DNA of 64,000 nt, from positions 62,001-126,000 of the forward strand of contig NZ_JACHTC010000008.1 of assembly GCF_014145635.1 (NCBI RefSeq). Direction: 5' to 3'. A model generated the notes under the pieces. It was not told where the DNA came from and did not search any database. It was given only the letters and a program-made list of their open reading frames with translations. A program made the position numbers and the translations under genes. This DNA comes from Myroides sp. WP-1. Lineage in GTDB: Bacteria; Bacteroidota; Bacteroidia; Flavobacteriales; Flavobacteriaceae. Position 1 is the first letter of the stretch, and each line of letters begins with the position of its first letter. Of the stretch, positions 42,957-52,995 are shown one piece after another.

Positions 42957-44012
42957 TTAAACTCCCATAAATTGGAATGGTTTACTTTCAACAAGTTTAT
43001 CATTCGATAAACCGAAATACTGCTGTCTCTTAGAAACATCTAATTTTTTTACTTTGTTTTTTTCACCAAAATCTAGCGTTTTCAAATCCAACCACAACGG
43101 CGATAAGGTCAACGGATCTTCGTAATAGTACACCAAATTCTTCTGATCTGAAACGGCTCTCCATTTCGTTGAAGATAAATTAGGGTAACCTTCAATATGT
43201 ACTCCATATGGAACAGAGCAATTGCGAATTACACTGAAAGCAGACCCCACAGCAACCATTGTATCATCACTTTGATCTACTGCAGTTGCGTAGTATGATG
43301 CACGAGCGAAACGATCTTCGGATCTACCTGTTCCAGGTAACACCTGATTTCCAGGTAAAAAAGCCCAATAGTCTCTAATTGCCAATTGCTTGTCATACGT
43401 TGGAGAATTGGTCACCACCGTATAAGATGGATCGTGGTAGATTTTTAATTTGCCGTCAATGTATTCTAACACAGCGTTGTCTCCTTTTGCGTCAGACATG
43501 GTTAAATGTACCGTTGCTAGCGTAGTTCTTCCTGGTGTATTAGCTGTAACAACAGTAACCGGATTTTTCTGTAGATCAGCTACAGCTTCTGCTACGGTAG
43601 CATAATTATCCAATACATATTGAGCCCAGATTGCCAAGCTCATTCCCTTTTGTTTCCCATTCGGGTCATACTCTGGATATTGAGATTCTACCAACCATAA
43701 AATATTAGCTACTAACCCTTTTTCATTCATTCCGTCTGTTGTAGCGATATCAAAAGCTGATACAATAACGCTTCCATATTTTGACTTCCATTTTGCAGAT
43801 GCCTTTCCTACTTCACCTGTGCGTTCCATTCCTCTAGGAAAAACCCAAATATTAGGATCAATTTCATCTTTCCAATCCATTGAACGCGCTGTAATAATTG
43901 TATGGTTAGGTCCTTTGTATACCACACGGGTACACGCATAAGCATCTGATACAACGGGCAGTAAAAAGGCGGCTAAGGCTAAATTAGCTACCCAAATTTT
44001 CCATTTTTTCAT
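42957..44012 (-). CDS. Choloylglycine-hydrolase/penicillin V acylase-like Ntn hydrolase
   Basis: A 351-residue secreted linear-amide hydrolase. The signal peptide ends PVVSDAYA, so cleavage exposes Cys27 (CTRVVYKGPN), the N-terminal nucleophile of this family. ARSMDWKDEID (catalytic Arg and Asp) and GMNEKGLVANILWL follow, with VTNSPTYDKQ near 200 and NCSVPYGVHIEGYPNLSST near 280. Substrates in the family include bile-salt amides, penicillin V and acyl-homoserine lactones; none can be chosen here. Monocistronic. Confidence 0.9.
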   Translation of the reverse strand: MKKWKIWVANLALAAFLLPVVSDAYACTRVVYKGPNHTIITARSMDWKDEIDPNIWVFPRGMERTGEVGKASAKWKSKYGSVIVSAFDIATTDGMNEKGLVANILWLVESQYPEYDPNGKQKGMSLAIWAQYVLDNYATVAEAVADLQKNPVTVVTANTPGRTTLATVHLTMSDAKGDNAVLEYIDGKLKIYHDPSYTVVTNSPTYDKQLAIRDYWAFLPGNQVLPGTGRSEDRFARASYYATAVDQSDDTMVAVGSAFSVIRNCSVPYGVHIEGYPNLSSTKWRAVSDQKNLVYYYEDPLTLSPLWLDLKTLDFGEKNKVKKLDVSKRQQYFGLSNDKLVESKPFQFMGV

Positions 44013-44037
44013 AGTTATAGAGTTATTTATGTGTTTG

Positions 44038-45342
44038 TTATTTCAATGCCTGTTTAAAAGCAGTTAAAGCTCTTTCTCTAGCAAATTTGTGTTCTACCAA
44101 CGGAGCTATATAATCTTCAGTTCCATATTCAGGTATCCATCGTTTGATATACTGCTCGTCTTTATCGAACTTCTTCTGTTGTTCGGATGGATTAAAAATA
44201 CGAAAATACGGCGCAGCATCACAGCCACATCCTGCTGCCCATTGCCAATTACCAACATTCGCAGCTAAATCATAATCATTCAATTTTTGTGCAAAATATG
44301 CCTCTCCCCACCGCCAATCAATCAAAAGGTGTTTAACCAAAAAACTGGCAACAATCATACGTACGCGATTGTGCATATACCCTGTTTGATTCAATTCGCG
44401 CATCCCTGCATCGACAAAAGGATATCCCGTTTCTCCTTTACACCAGGCCTCAAACTCTACTTCGTTATTTCTCCACTTAATATTTTCATACTCACTTTTG
44501 AAACACGCTCTTGCGGAGGAAGGGTAATGATACAAAATAGACATGAAAAACTCACGCCAAATTAGTTGACTCAACCACGTATCGTTATCTCGTATCGCTT
44601 GTTTAACACAAGTGCGAATTGACACAGTTCCAAATCGGATGGCCATTCCCAAATGAGTAGTAGCATCCAAGGCAGGATAGTCGCGGTTTTCGGTATAATT
44701 TTGGATAATTGAACGATCAAATACGGGTGGTTTGACATTCTTTATTGTAGGAGTGTTATATCCCATCTTAATTAAACTCGGAAGAGCCACTTCTTTATCT
44801 TTAGGCACAAAATTTCCTTCGTTTAGCGTAATGGTCCAATCGATTAAGTGTTGTTCTGTTAACTTACTCCTCCATAATTTGGCATAAGGTGTATAAACTT
44901 TATATGGAGTATTATCGCTTTTCAGCAATTCATTCGTCTCAAAAATCACTTGATCTTTAAAGCTATAAAAAGCAATGTTCTTTTGTGCTACTAAGGCTTG
45001 TACAGCACTATCTCGTTTCCTTGCTTGTGGTTCATAATCGGTATTGGTATAAACAGCTGAGATGGGGTACTTTTGCAGTAAATAGTCAAAAGTTGGGATC
45101 ACTTGACCGTGATAGACAAACACTTGACTATTCAATGGGCACAACGCTTCGTTCATTTGCGTTAAAGCTTGATAAATATACTGTATACGTCGATCATCTT
45201 TGGATGGAAATTGGTCTAAAATAGCCGTATCAAAAATAAATACAGGCAGAACTTTCTTCCCTGTTTGAATAGCATGATACAAACCTACGTTATCGTGTAA
45301 ACGCATGTCTCTTCGAAACCAAAAAAGTACAATTTCTTCCAT
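44038..45342 (-). CDS. phrB: Deoxyribodipyrimidine photolyase (cryptochrome/photolyase family)
   Basis: A 434-residue flavoprotein. The N-terminal antenna domain starts VLFWFRRDMRLHDNVGLYHA. The FAD-binding part contains GMAIRFGTVSIRTCVKQ, LIWREFFMSILYHYP, TGYPFVDAGMRELNQTGYMHNRVRMIVASFL and DYDLAANVGNWQWAAGCGCD AAPYFRIFNP. These match class I CPD photolyases, which repair UV pyrimidine dimers with blue light. A cryptochrome-like or (6-4)-specific function cannot be excluded. Length is slightly shorter than E. coli PhrB. Confidence 0.9.
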   Translation of the reverse strand: MEEIVLFWFRRDMRLHDNVGLYHAIQTGKKVLPVFIFDTAILDQFPSKDDRRIQYIYQALTQMNEALCPLNSQVFVYHGQVIPTFDYLLQKYPISAVYTNTDYEPQARKRDSAVQALVAQKNIAFYSFKDQVIFETNELLKSDNTPYKVYTPYAKLWRSKLTEQHLIDWTITLNEGNFVPKDKEVALPSLIKMGYNTPTIKNVKPPVFDRSIIQNYTENRDYPALDATTHLGMAIRFGTVSIRTCVKQAIRDNDTWLSQLIWREFFMSILYHYPSSARACFKSEYENIKWRNNEVEFEAWCKGETGYPFVDAGMRELNQTGYMHNRVRMIVASFLVKHLLIDWRWGEAYFAQKLNDYDLAANVGNWQWAAGCGCDAAPYFRIFNPSEQQKKFDKDEQYIKRWIPEYGTEDYIAPLVEHKFARERALTAFKQALK

Positions 45343-45356
45343 AGCAGCCCTACTAA

Positions 45357-45390
45357 AAAGACCCTTTATTCTAGTTAATAAAGGGTCTTT
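45357..45390 (-). terminator. Terminator after the DASS transporter gene
   Basis: Fourteen-base perfect stem (45357-45370 with 45377-45390), 6-nt loop, A/T tract on both sides. It separates the transporter from the photolyase gene downstream. Confidence 0.9.
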
Positions 45391-45406
45391 AAAGATAGTT
45401 TTTTAT

Positions 45407-46837
45407 TTAAAAATAACCAATAATACTTAGCCAAGTTGTTCCTACAACCAAATAAATGGCCAATAGCAACACGCCTATAATCAATCCATACATCCACCAA
45501 GACTTTAATTCAACATAGCCACTTCCGAAAAATACGGGTGCAGGACCATGTCCATAATGTGTTAGTGTACCATAAATTGACCCCATATATCCAAGAGTTA
45601 AAGCCAGTAACATGGGAGGTACTCCAAGGGAAACTCCGACACCTAACAATGCTGCATACATTGCTGCAACGTGCGCTGTAGCACTAGCAAAGATATAGTG
45701 ACTCAAGAAGTAAACAACTACAATTAGAGGATAAGCATAATGCCAATCAATTCCTCCCATTTGTACTTTTACTAAATCGCTAAACCATCCAATAAAGCCC
45801 AACGTATTGAGGGAGCTCGCCATCATTACTAATACAGCAAACCACACAATCGTATCCCAAGCACCTTTTTCTGATTTAACATCATCCCAGGTCAACACAG
45901 AGGTTAACAATAGAATAGATAGTCCAATAAAAGCAGTAGTGGTAGCGTCAATTGTAAATAAATCACCCGTAATCCACAAGAAGAGTAAAATAAAGAAAGT
46001 CAATAACATCAGCTTTTCAGGCAGGGTTAATTTTCCCATTTCTCTTAATTTTTCGGCTGCAATTTTAGGAGCATCTCCTGTTTTCTTTAATTCAGGAGGA
46101 TAGATTTTATACAAAACCAAAGGTGTAAGAATAAAAGCCACTACTCCAGGAACAAAACCGCCAATAGCCCAATTCATCCAACTGATATTGATTCCAATAT
46201 CCGCTGCAAATTTTTGACACATCGGATTACTTGCCGTTCCGGTTAAGAACATAGCAGAGGTTATCAAATTGAGATAATAACAATTTAAGGTTAAAAAAGA
46301 CCCTACTTTTTTCTTGGTTTCTTCTTTGCTAGGATCAGAACCGAAGTTCATCGCCATCGATTTCATGATGGGATAAATAATTCCACCTCCACGAGCTGTA
46401 TTACTTGGAATTGCTGGTGCTAATACCAAATCTGCTAAACCCAATCCATAGGCTAAACCCAACGTACTTTTCCCGAAAGCGCGGATAAATAAATAGGCAA
46501 TGCGATTTCCCAATCCTGTTTTAATAAATCCTCTCGCGATAAAAAAAGAAATCCCGATTAACCAGATCACTTTATCGCCAAAGCCCTTTAAACTAAGTGT
46601 GATCGATTGCCCCGCATTTCCTGGTGCTAACAGTTGAAAAAAAGCAGTTAATCCAACAGCTATCATACACATAGTTCCCATAGGGGCAGCTTTGAGGATA
46701 ATTCCCAAAATAGTACTGACGAAAATAGCAAACAAATGCCATGCCTCAGGAGTTACGCCCTCGGGGATAGGACAAAACCACAATAATATTCCTATTACTA
46801 CGGTTATTCCGAAATTTTTTAAATTTACTTCTTTCAT
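45407..46837 (-). CDS. DASS-family anion:sodium or anion exchanger (dicarboxylate-type)
   Basis: A 476-residue transporter with 11-13 hydrophobic segments. SNTARGGGIIYPI and the TGTASNPMCQKFA turn are the two SNT-type ligand motifs of the divalent anion:Na+ symporter family, CitT/YflS subgroup (2-oxoglutarate, malate, succinate, citrate). It is located in the inner membrane. It is last in a row with sdhC, sdhA, sdhB and a porin, all on the same strand, so a role in uptake of C4/C5-dicarboxylates that feed SDH is a reasonable inference. Exact substrate unproven. Confidence 0.88.
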   Translation of the reverse strand: MKEVNLKNFGITVVIGILLWFCPIPEGVTPEAWHLFAIFVSTILGIILKAAPMGTMCMIAVGLTAFFQLLAPGNAGQSITLSLKGFGDKVIWLIGISFFIARGFIKTGLGNRIAYLFIRAFGKSTLGLAYGLGLADLVLAPAIPSNTARGGGIIYPIMKSMAMNFGSDPSKEETKKKVGSFLTLNCYYLNLITSAMFLTGTASNPMCQKFAADIGINISWMNWAIGGFVPGVVAFILTPLVLYKIYPPELKKTGDAPKIAAEKLREMGKLTLPEKLMLLTFFILLFLWITGDLFTIDATTTAFIGLSILLLTSVLTWDDVKSEKGAWDTIVWFAVLVMMASSLNTLGFIGWFSDLVKVQMGGIDWHYAYPLIVVVYFLSHYIFASATAHVAAMYAALLGVGVSLGVPPMLLALTLGYMGSIYGTLTHYGHGPAPVFFGSGYVELKSWWMYGLIIGVLLLAIYLVVGTTWLSIIGYF

Positions 46838-46885
46838 AGAAGGAGTTTTGTTATTCGTTGTTTGTTGTTTGTTGTTTGTTGTTTG

Positions 46886-48091
46886 TTATAATCTACACTG
46901 GAATTGTAGGAAAGCTAAATTAGAGTTGTATGACTTCGTATGTTCAACACTAGTTTTAAAATTGTCAATTTGCATTCCCAATTGCAGACGAGCGCCATAG
47001 TTCTTTAAGAATTCAACACTTACCATTGGAACCCAAGTTTGTCTAGCATTAGAGTTTACGTGAGCACTGCCGTCTAAATATTCATAACGACAAGCAAACT
47101 CAATTGCCTGTAATTTATTCATTCCCAACTCATAGCGAATATTGGGTAAAATATAAAAACTCTTCATCAAATAATCCTTCATATCTCCAATGCGTTGTTC
47201 AACTGGTTGGGTAAAATACATTTGATGGTTTACCCCTTGTTTTGCCTCTATTTGAAAATCAATACTCCAACGATGACCTAGCGAGAAAAAAGCAGAAGCT
47301 TCTGCTCCTACCGCATAAATTGTCTGACGCTGAACTTCTCCTACTCCACCACTTATACCTAAGTTGATTTTGTGTTTAGGATCTACGTTAAACAACAAAC
47401 GGCTGGAATAATGCTTTCCATCGTCATTATCTGTTTTATTTTTTCCATTCCCGTTAGTTACGGAGACTCCATAACTCATGGGTACATTTCCTAAATCAAC
47501 ACTACCTGTTATCGCTGCGCCAATTTGAAAACTCGTCCATCCATTATCTCCAAACAAATAGTACGAGTTGGAGTAATCAATTGATTTCACGACATCTACT
47601 GGATAGGTTTCTTCCATTCCAAACAAAGGTCTGAATTGCCCTACAGTAAACTGCAAATAGCGATTTAGCGTATACTTTGCATAGGCATTTTCTAGTACTT
47701 TGGTTTTGGGATCCGATTTAAAGTCTGCTAAATTAACTAACGCTACTACTTCTAAATTCTCCGTTACTTTAGCATTCATAGAAACACGCATACGCTTAAT
47801 TTCAAAAGAGTTATTCGTTCCTTCTCCATCGCCATAATGCATTCCATTAATATCTACTCCTCGTTTAAAATTATCTAAGTAGCGCGTTTGAAAAACACCA
47901 CCTACTTTAAACTGAGGATATTTTTGCGTGGCGTCATTCAACACAATTTTGTCTTCAAAAATTCGAATTGTATCTTGTGGAATTGCCATTTCAGACGTGA
48001 TTTTCACTTCTTGTGCCAAGCTATTTATTGTAGTAAACAAGCCTATTCCGAAGAGAAATAGACTTGTTATCAACCCTTTTTTTTGTTTCAT
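46886..48091 (-). CDS. Outer-membrane porin, OprO/OprP-like
   Basis: A 401-residue beta-barrel protein with a signal peptide ending TTINSLAQ. ATG at 48091 is used; the frame runs on into sdhB but that part is not signal-like. Features are FKVGGVFQTRYLDNFKRG, FEIKRMRVSMNAKV, QFTVGQFRPLFGMEE and alternating strands ending in a C-terminal aromatic-type strand (FLQFQCRL). It resembles phosphate-selective porin O/P family members that in Bacteroidota accompany carboxylate transporters. Its position between sdhB (1 nt gap) and the DASS transporter suggests it admits dicarboxylates. Confidence 0.82.
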   Translation of the reverse strand: MKQKKGLITSLFLFGIGLFTTINSLAQEVKITSEMAIPQDTIRIFEDKIVLNDATQKYPQFKVGGVFQTRYLDNFKRGVDINGMHYGDGEGTNNSFEIKRMRVSMNAKVTENLEVVALVNLADFKSDPKTKVLENAYAKYTLNRYLQFTVGQFRPLFGMEETYPVDVVKSIDYSNSYYLFGDNGWTSFQIGAAITGSVDLGNVPMSYGVSVTNGNGKNKTDNDDGKHYSSRLLFNVDPKHKINLGISGGVGEVQRQTIYAVGAEASAFFSLGHRWSIDFQIEAKQGVNHQMYFTQPVEQRIGDMKDYLMKSFYILPNIRYELGMNKLQAIEFACRYEYLDGSAHVNSNARQTWVPMVSVEFLKNYGARLQLGMQIDNFKTSVEHTKSYNSNLAFLQFQCRL

Positions 48092-48092
48092 T

Positions 48093-48848
48093 TTACTTCT
48101 TTTTAAACTTGAGAAAGCTAGCGCGATTGTACTCATAGTTCATGCGAGCAATATTCAAAACAGAAATACCTTGTGGACATTCAACTTCGCACGCTTCTGT
48201 ATTGGAACAGTGACCAAATCCTTCTTCATCCATTTGAAAAATCATATTCAATGCACGTTCTTTGCGTTCCTGTTGTGACTGAGGCAATAGTGCTAGTTGC
48301 GTAATCTTTGCTGAAGTAAACAAAGCGGCGCTACCATTCTTACAAGTAGCAACACAAGCTCCACATCCAATACAAGCAGCAGAGTCAAAAGCAGCTTCTG
48401 CTGTTTCATGTGATACAGGAATTGTATTTGCTTCTGGCGCCTGACCAGTATTAACAGATACATACCCTCCCGCAGATATGATGCGGTCAAATGCACTTCG
48501 GTCAACTTTCAAGTCCTTCTTAACAGGGAAACCAGCAGCCTTAAAAGGCTCAATTAAGATCGTTTCTCCGTCTTTAAACTCTCTCATGTGCAATTGACAT
48601 GTTGTTGTGTTTTCGAGAGGACCATGTGCATTGCCATTTATCACAACACCACATTGCCCACAAATACCTTCCCTACAATCGTGGTCAAATTCAATTGGGT
48701 CTTCTTTTTTGGAAATTAATTGTTCATTTAAGGTGTCCAACATTTCTAAAAAAGACATATGTGTATTCACATTATCTATCGTATAATCTACCAGTTTACC
48801 TTCTGATTTACGATCTCTTTGTCTCCATATTTTAAGATTCAATTTCAT
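48093..48848 (-). CDS. sdhB: Succinate dehydrogenase/fumarate reductase iron-sulfur subunit
   Basis: A 251-residue SdhB/FrdB carrying three iron-sulfur centres. The [2Fe-2S] ligands are in DCREGICGQCGVVING near residue 62. The 4Fe and 3Fe centre cysteines are in CIGCGACVATCKNG near 160 and CEVECPQGI near 220. It passes electrons from the FAD of SdhA to the membrane subunit. It is 8 nt from the sdhA stop and in the same operon. Length is normal for the B-type enzyme of Bacteroidota. Confidence 0.96.
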   Translation of the reverse strand: MKLNLKIWRQRDRKSEGKLVDYTIDNVNTHMSFLEMLDTLNEQLISKKEDPIEFDHDCREGICGQCGVVINGNAHGPLENTTTCQLHMREFKDGETILIEPFKAAGFPVKKDLKVDRSAFDRIISAGGYVSVNTGQAPEANTIPVSHETAEAAFDSAACIGCGACVATCKNGSAALFTSAKITQLALLPQSQQERKERALNMIFQMDEEGFGHCSNTEACEVECPQGISVLNIARMNYEYNRASFLKFKKK

Positions 48849-48856
48849 AGCCCCTA

Positions 48857-50776
48857 TTATTTATAACTACGGATAGTTGGTTTTACGTATTCAAATGTTA
48901 GTTCTTCTTTATTCAAAATTGGCTCTTGATCTAATGATCCTGGCCATTCCCATGCAGAAATAAATTGAAATTGCGCATCATTACGAGCAGCTTCTCCTTC
49001 TTCTGTTTGGTACTCCTCTCTAAAATGAGCTCCACAAGATTCATCACGTGTTAAGGCATCGTAACACATCAATGTACCGATTTCTAGATAATCTGCTACA
49101 CGACCTGCTTTTTCCAATTCTGAGTTAATTGTGGCATTGGTCCCTGGTACGTGAACATTTTGATAGAATTCTGCTCTCAACTTTTTGATTTCTTCAATGG
49201 CAAATTCCAATCCTTCTTTTGTTCTTGCCAAACCACAATAATCATAAAGTAGTTTACCCAATTTTTTATGATAGTAGTCAACGGTTTTATCACCATTGAT
49301 TTTTAACAATCCTTCTAATTTGTCTTTAACTTCTTGTTCTGCTTTGTCAAATTCGGGATGATCTGTCGTTATTTTACCAACTCTAATTTGGTCAGCTAAA
49401 TAATTTGCTATGGTATAAGGTGCGATAAAATAGCCATCTACAGAAGCTTGAAGCAGTGAATTGGCTCCTAATCGGTTAGCCCCATGATCAGCAAAATTAG
49501 CCTCACCCAAGGCGAATAATCCAGGAATTGTAGTCATTAACTCATAATCTACCCACAATCCGCCCATAGAGAAGTGAGCAGCAGGAGAAATCATCATTGG
49601 TTCTTTATAGGCATTTGTACCTGTAATTTTCTCGTACATGGTAAACAAGTTGCCATATTTTTCTGCAATTTTAGCTTGTCCTTGTTCTCTAATTGCTTTA
49701 GAAAAATCGAGGTAAACTGCATTTTTTAAAGGCCCTACACCATATCCAGCATCAATGCGTTCTTTAGCTGCACGAGAAGAAATATCGCGGGGTGCTAAGT
49801 TTCCAAAAGCGGGATAGCGACGTTCTAAATAGTAGTCTCTCTCTTCTTCGGGAATATCATTGGCAACTCTTGTTTCGTTTAGATTTTTTGGTACCCAAAT
49901 ACGTCCATCATTTCGAAGGGATTCAGACATTAACGTTAATTTTGACTGATAATCTCCTGATTGCGGAAGAGATGTTGGGTGAATTTGCGTCCAACTTGGT
50001 GAAGCAAAAAAGGCTCCTTTTTTATGTGCTCTCCAAATTGCAGATCCATTACAGCCCATTGCAAGTGTTGATAAGTAGTAAATTTTACCAAATCCACCTG
50101 TTGCCAATACAACAGCATGTGCAGCATGTCTTTCGATTTCGCCTGTTTCTAAGTTTCGAACAATAACTCCTCTAGCTTTACCGTCAATCACCACCAAATC
50201 CAACATTTCGTGTGAGGAATATAGCTGTACTGTTTTTTTACTCACCTGTCGCATAAGCGCTTGGTATGTTCCCAATAGCAATTGCTGTCCTGTTTGTCCA
50301 CGAGCGTAAAAAGTTCGGCTGACCTGAACTCCTCCAAAAGATCTATTATTCAAGTATCCACCATATTCTCTACCAAAAGGAACTCCCTGAGCAACAGCTT
50401 GATCAATTAAATTAACCGAGCATTCAGCCAAGCGATAAACGTTTGCCTCTCTAGCTCTAAAATCTCCTCCTTTTAAAGTATCTACAAACATTCTGTAAAT
50501 ACTATCTCCATCATTTTTATAATTTTTTGCTGCGTTTACTCCTCCTTGAGCTGCCACGGAGTGTGCACGACGCGGTGTATCTTGAAAGCAAAACGACTTA
50601 ACATTATATCCCATTTCACCCAAAGAAGCAGCTACAGAACTACCAGCTAATCCGGTTCCTATAACGATTACATCCAACTTTTTTCTGTTCGCTGGGTTAA
50701 CCAAACGAGCATTCTTTTTATAATTAAACCATTTTTCTTCTAATGGTCCACTTGGAATTTTTGCATCTAATTTCAT
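48857..50776 (-). CDS. sdhA: Succinate dehydrogenase/fumarate reductase flavoprotein subunit
   Basis: A 639-residue flavoprotein. ATG at 50776 ([16 protein letters not shown]) is used, as the frame to 50836 runs into sdhC. The FAD-binding site is [34 protein letters not shown] contains the histidine that binds FAD covalently in this family, and the active-site region HPTSLPQSG and RGAN-type sequence [15 protein letters not shown] is intact. It oxidises succinate to fumarate in the TCA cycle, or the reverse during anaerobiosis. The B-type lineage used by Bacteroidota fits the length. Confidence 0.96.
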   Translation of the reverse strand: MKLDAKIPSGPLEEKWFNYKKNARLVNPANRKKLDVIVIGTGLAGSSVAASLGEMGYNVKSFCFQDTPRRAHSVAAQGGVNAAKNYKNDGDSIYRMFVDTLKGGDFRAREANVYRLAECSVNLIDQAVAQGVPFGREYGGYLNNRSFGGVQVSRTFYARGQTGQQLLLGTYQALMRQVSKKTVQLYSSHEMLDLVVIDGKARGVIVRNLETGEIERHAAHAVVLATGGFGKIYYLSTLAMGCNGSAIWRAHKKGAFFASPSWTQIHPTSLPQSGDYQSKLTLMSESLRNDGRIWVPKNLNETRVANDIPEEERDYYLERRYPAFGNLAPRDISSRAAKERIDAGYGVGPLKNAVYLDFSKAIREQGQAKIAEKYGNLFTMYEKITGTNAYKEPMMISPAAHFSMGGLWVDYELMTTIPGLFALGEANFADHGANRLGANSLLQASVDGYFIAPYTIANYLADQIRVGKITTDHPEFDKAEQEVKDKLEGLLKINGDKTVDYYHKKLGKLLYDYCGLARTKEGLEFAIEEIKKLRAEFYQNVHVPGTNATINSELEKAGRVADYLEIGTLMCYDALTRDESCGAHFREEYQTEEGEAARNDAQFQFISAWEWPGSLDQEPILNKEELTFEYVKPTIRSYK

Positions 50777-50787
50777 AACAAGTTGTA

Positions 50788-51438
50788 TTAATGGGTGATA
50801 TAAATATAAATAGGCATTAAGGCAAATCCTACACATAAGATAACAGCATAGGCAACACCGAATACGTTAATCCAGCGGACGTATTTAGGGTGAAACAACC
50901 CCAATGTTCTAACTCCACTGGTAATGCCGTGAATCAAGTGATAAGCTAAAGCAATCATTGCAATGACATAGACTACTACAAGCCACAACTCTTGAAAAGC
51001 AGTAACTACTACCGTGTACAAATCTTTGTTTCCGTTGGCATCCAATCCAATTGAACCGAATTTATAGACATACCAAAAGTTTTGAAAATGCAGTACGAGA
51101 AACACTAAAATGATAACACCTAAAACCCCCATGTTACGACTGTACCATTTACTAGCTCTACCTCTTCTGTCTCGCTTGTAATGCCCCCCAGCTCTTTGGT
51201 TTTTTGAAGTAATAATCAGTGCGTAAATTGCATGTCCGAGAATGGACAAATAAAGTACATAAGACACACCTTTTACCAACGGGTTACCCGTAAGAAAATG
51301 AGAATAAGCATTAAAGCTTTCTTGGGCGTGTTCGGGTTCTAGAAATAACTGTGTGTTTCCTAAAAAGTGAATGAGTAAAAAGAAACACAGAAACAATCCA
51401 GTCCCTGCCATTACAATCTTTCTTGAGAGTGTATTCAT
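50788..51438 (-). CDS. sdhC: Succinate dehydrogenase cytochrome b subunit (type B)
   Basis: A 216-residue membrane protein with five hydrophobic helices, the single-subunit diheme anchor typical of type B SDH/quinol:fumarate reductase. Heme-ligand-like histidines are at [26 protein letters not shown] and AYHLIHGI. It is first in the sdhCAB operon, 12 nt before sdhA. It exchanges electrons with menaquinone in the inner membrane. Confidence 0.93.
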   Translation of the reverse strand: MNTLSRKIVMAGTGLFLCFFLLIHFLGNTQLFLEPEHAQESFNAYSHFLTGNPLVKGVSYVLYLSILGHAIYALIITSKNQRAGGHYKRDRRGRASKWYSRNMGVLGVIILVFLVLHFQNFWYVYKFGSIGLDANGNKDLYTVVVTAFQELWLVVVYVIAMIALAYHLIHGITSGVRTLGLFHPKYVRWINVFGVAYAVILCVGFALMPIYIYITH

Positions 51439-51828
51439 CTTATTTTTGTTTAATAATTAATTCCTAAACGATTGTGTAATTTTTCCATTTTGAAGGTTAT
51501 AAGAAAACCACATAAACAATACCAAAAATCCCTTTTCTCATCTCTTTTTAATGTCAACTACAAAAGCCAAATAGCTAATTTTTTATAATTTACACCTATA
51601 ATTACATTTTATTTGTACTAAAATTAGTAATTATTTTAACCATTTATCAAAAAATTAATCTATTTTGCATTACAAACAAACAATACAGAATGAATATAAA
51701 TTACAAAACGATGGCTTAGATAAGAAAACGGACTTATTGCCTATAAAATGACTATCTTGGACATGAAATTAAAAAAAAACTTTTCCTAAAAATGTAACAA
51801 ATATCATATTTAGGCATCTAATTAAATT
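51439..51828. other. Gene-free 390 bp between divergent sdhC and an ECF sigma gene
   Basis: Very AT-rich. I see no exact TAnnTTTG box on either strand near the starts. A short palindrome gtactaaaattagtaatt lies at about 51616-51633 and might bind a regulator. No ORF or RNA is supported. Confidence 0.4.
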
Positions 51829-52326
51829 ATGAAACAAAAGAGTCTTGAGTTAGAGTTTGTTACCTTATTGGAAGAGCATCAAAATCTCATCCATAAAATC
51901 TGTCGCTTATATACAGATGAGGAGTCAGCTCATAAGGATTTGTTTCAAGAAATTTCCATACAGTTATGGAAAGCCTATCCAAGCTTTAGAGGGGAGTCAA
52001 AATTCACAACTTGGGCCTATAGAATTGGATTAAACACAGCTATTTCTTTATTTAGGAAAAAAAATAGACAGATTAACACCACAACTTACGATCCTGTTAT
52101 CCATCATTTTCAGTACCAAGAGTACAATGAGGAAGAAGAACAACAGCTCAAACTCATGTATCGGGCACTTCACCAACTCAACGATATAGACAAAGCGCTA
52201 GTTTTTATGTACCTCGAAAGCAAAACGTACGAAGAGATAGCAGAAACGCTTGGGATAAGCGAAGTCAATGCCCGAGTGAAAATGAATCGAATTAAAAGTA
52301 AACTTAAAAAAACCCTTAATCCATAA
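51829..52326 (+). CDS. ECF-type RNA polymerase sigma factor
   Basis: A 165-residue sigma-70 family protein with region 2 (YTDEESAHKDLFQEISIQLWKAYPSF, FTTWAYRIGLNTAISLFRK) and region 4 (DKALVFMYLESKTYEEIAETLGISEVNARVKMNRIKSKL). Regions 1 and 3 are missing, as in ECF factors. It is 14 nt ahead of a membrane protein that is likely its partner or anti-sigma factor. Its regulon is unknown. Confidence 0.92.
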   Translation: MKQKSLELEFVTLLEEHQNLIHKICRLYTDEESAHKDLFQEISIQLWKAYPSFRGESKFTTWAYRIGLNTAISLFRKKNRQINTTTYDPVIHHFQYQEYNEEEEQQLKLMYRALHQLNDIDKALVFMYLESKTYEEIAETLGISEVNARVKMNRIKSKLKKTLNP

Positions 52327-52340
52327 GGATTCAAAATACT

Positions 52341-52952
52341 ATGAATGAACTTGATTTATTAAAAAAACATTGGAACGCCAACCATAACTTTCCAAAGATT
52401 TCAAAAGACGAAATCATGAAGATGATTCACAAAAAATCATCTTCTATCGTCATGTGGATCTTCATCATCAGTGTCATAGAGTTTTTACTTCTCAATTTAG
52501 CTAGTCTCTTTCTATTCACCGAAGACAGTGATCTAGAGGGAAACAATAGCGTTTTATTTCAATTGATAGTCAATAATATTGACTATGTCAGCGGAATTAT
52601 TTCATTAGTATTTATTTTTTTATTTTACAATAAGTACCGCAAAATTTGCGTAGCAGATAATACCAAAAAACTGATGAAACAAATTCTTCAAACCAAGAAA
52701 ACAGTAAATTACTATATCGCCATCAATATTTCATTGATTTCATTACTCTCTATTTTTGCCGTTATCAGTATATTAAGTATGGATGCAGATCCTTCTCATG
52801 GTTGGACTTTTTACGCCTTTATTACCGGATTATTTGCCTTAGTTTTTCTAGTATTCTTTGGTTTTATGTGGCTTTATTACCGCGTCGTTTATGGAATTTT
52901 GATCAAGCGATTAATGAAAAATTACAAGGAACTTGAGAAGATAGAAGATTAA
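52341..52952 (+). CDS. Membrane protein paired with the ECF sigma factor
   Basis: A 203-residue protein with a soluble N-terminus (MNELDLLKKHWNANHNFPKI) and four hydrophobic helices (residues 32-55, 72-92, 118-142, 150-178). Such genes commonly follow ECF sigma genes in flavobacteria. The N-terminal LLKKHWN segment before the first helix is where an anti-sigma domain would sit, but no zinc-binding anti-sigma motif is seen. The anti-sigma role is a positional inference only. Confidence 0.6.
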   Translation: MNELDLLKKHWNANHNFPKISKDEIMKMIHKKSSSIVMWIFIISVIEFLLLNLASLFLFTEDSDLEGNNSVLFQLIVNNIDYVSGIISLVFIFLFYNKYRKICVADNTKKLMKQILQTKKTVNYYIAINISLISLLSIFAVISILSMDADPSHGWTFYAFITGLFALVFLVFFGFMWLYYRVVYGILIKRLMKNYKELEKIED

Positions 52953-52995
52953 TGTTGTATCTTGGATACTCCATTTATCTCTTATTGATCAAGAC

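Noticed and set aside
44287..44565. 92-codon plus-strand frame opposite the photolyase gene
   Set aside because: It is antisense to conserved FAD-binding motifs, which impose the frame.
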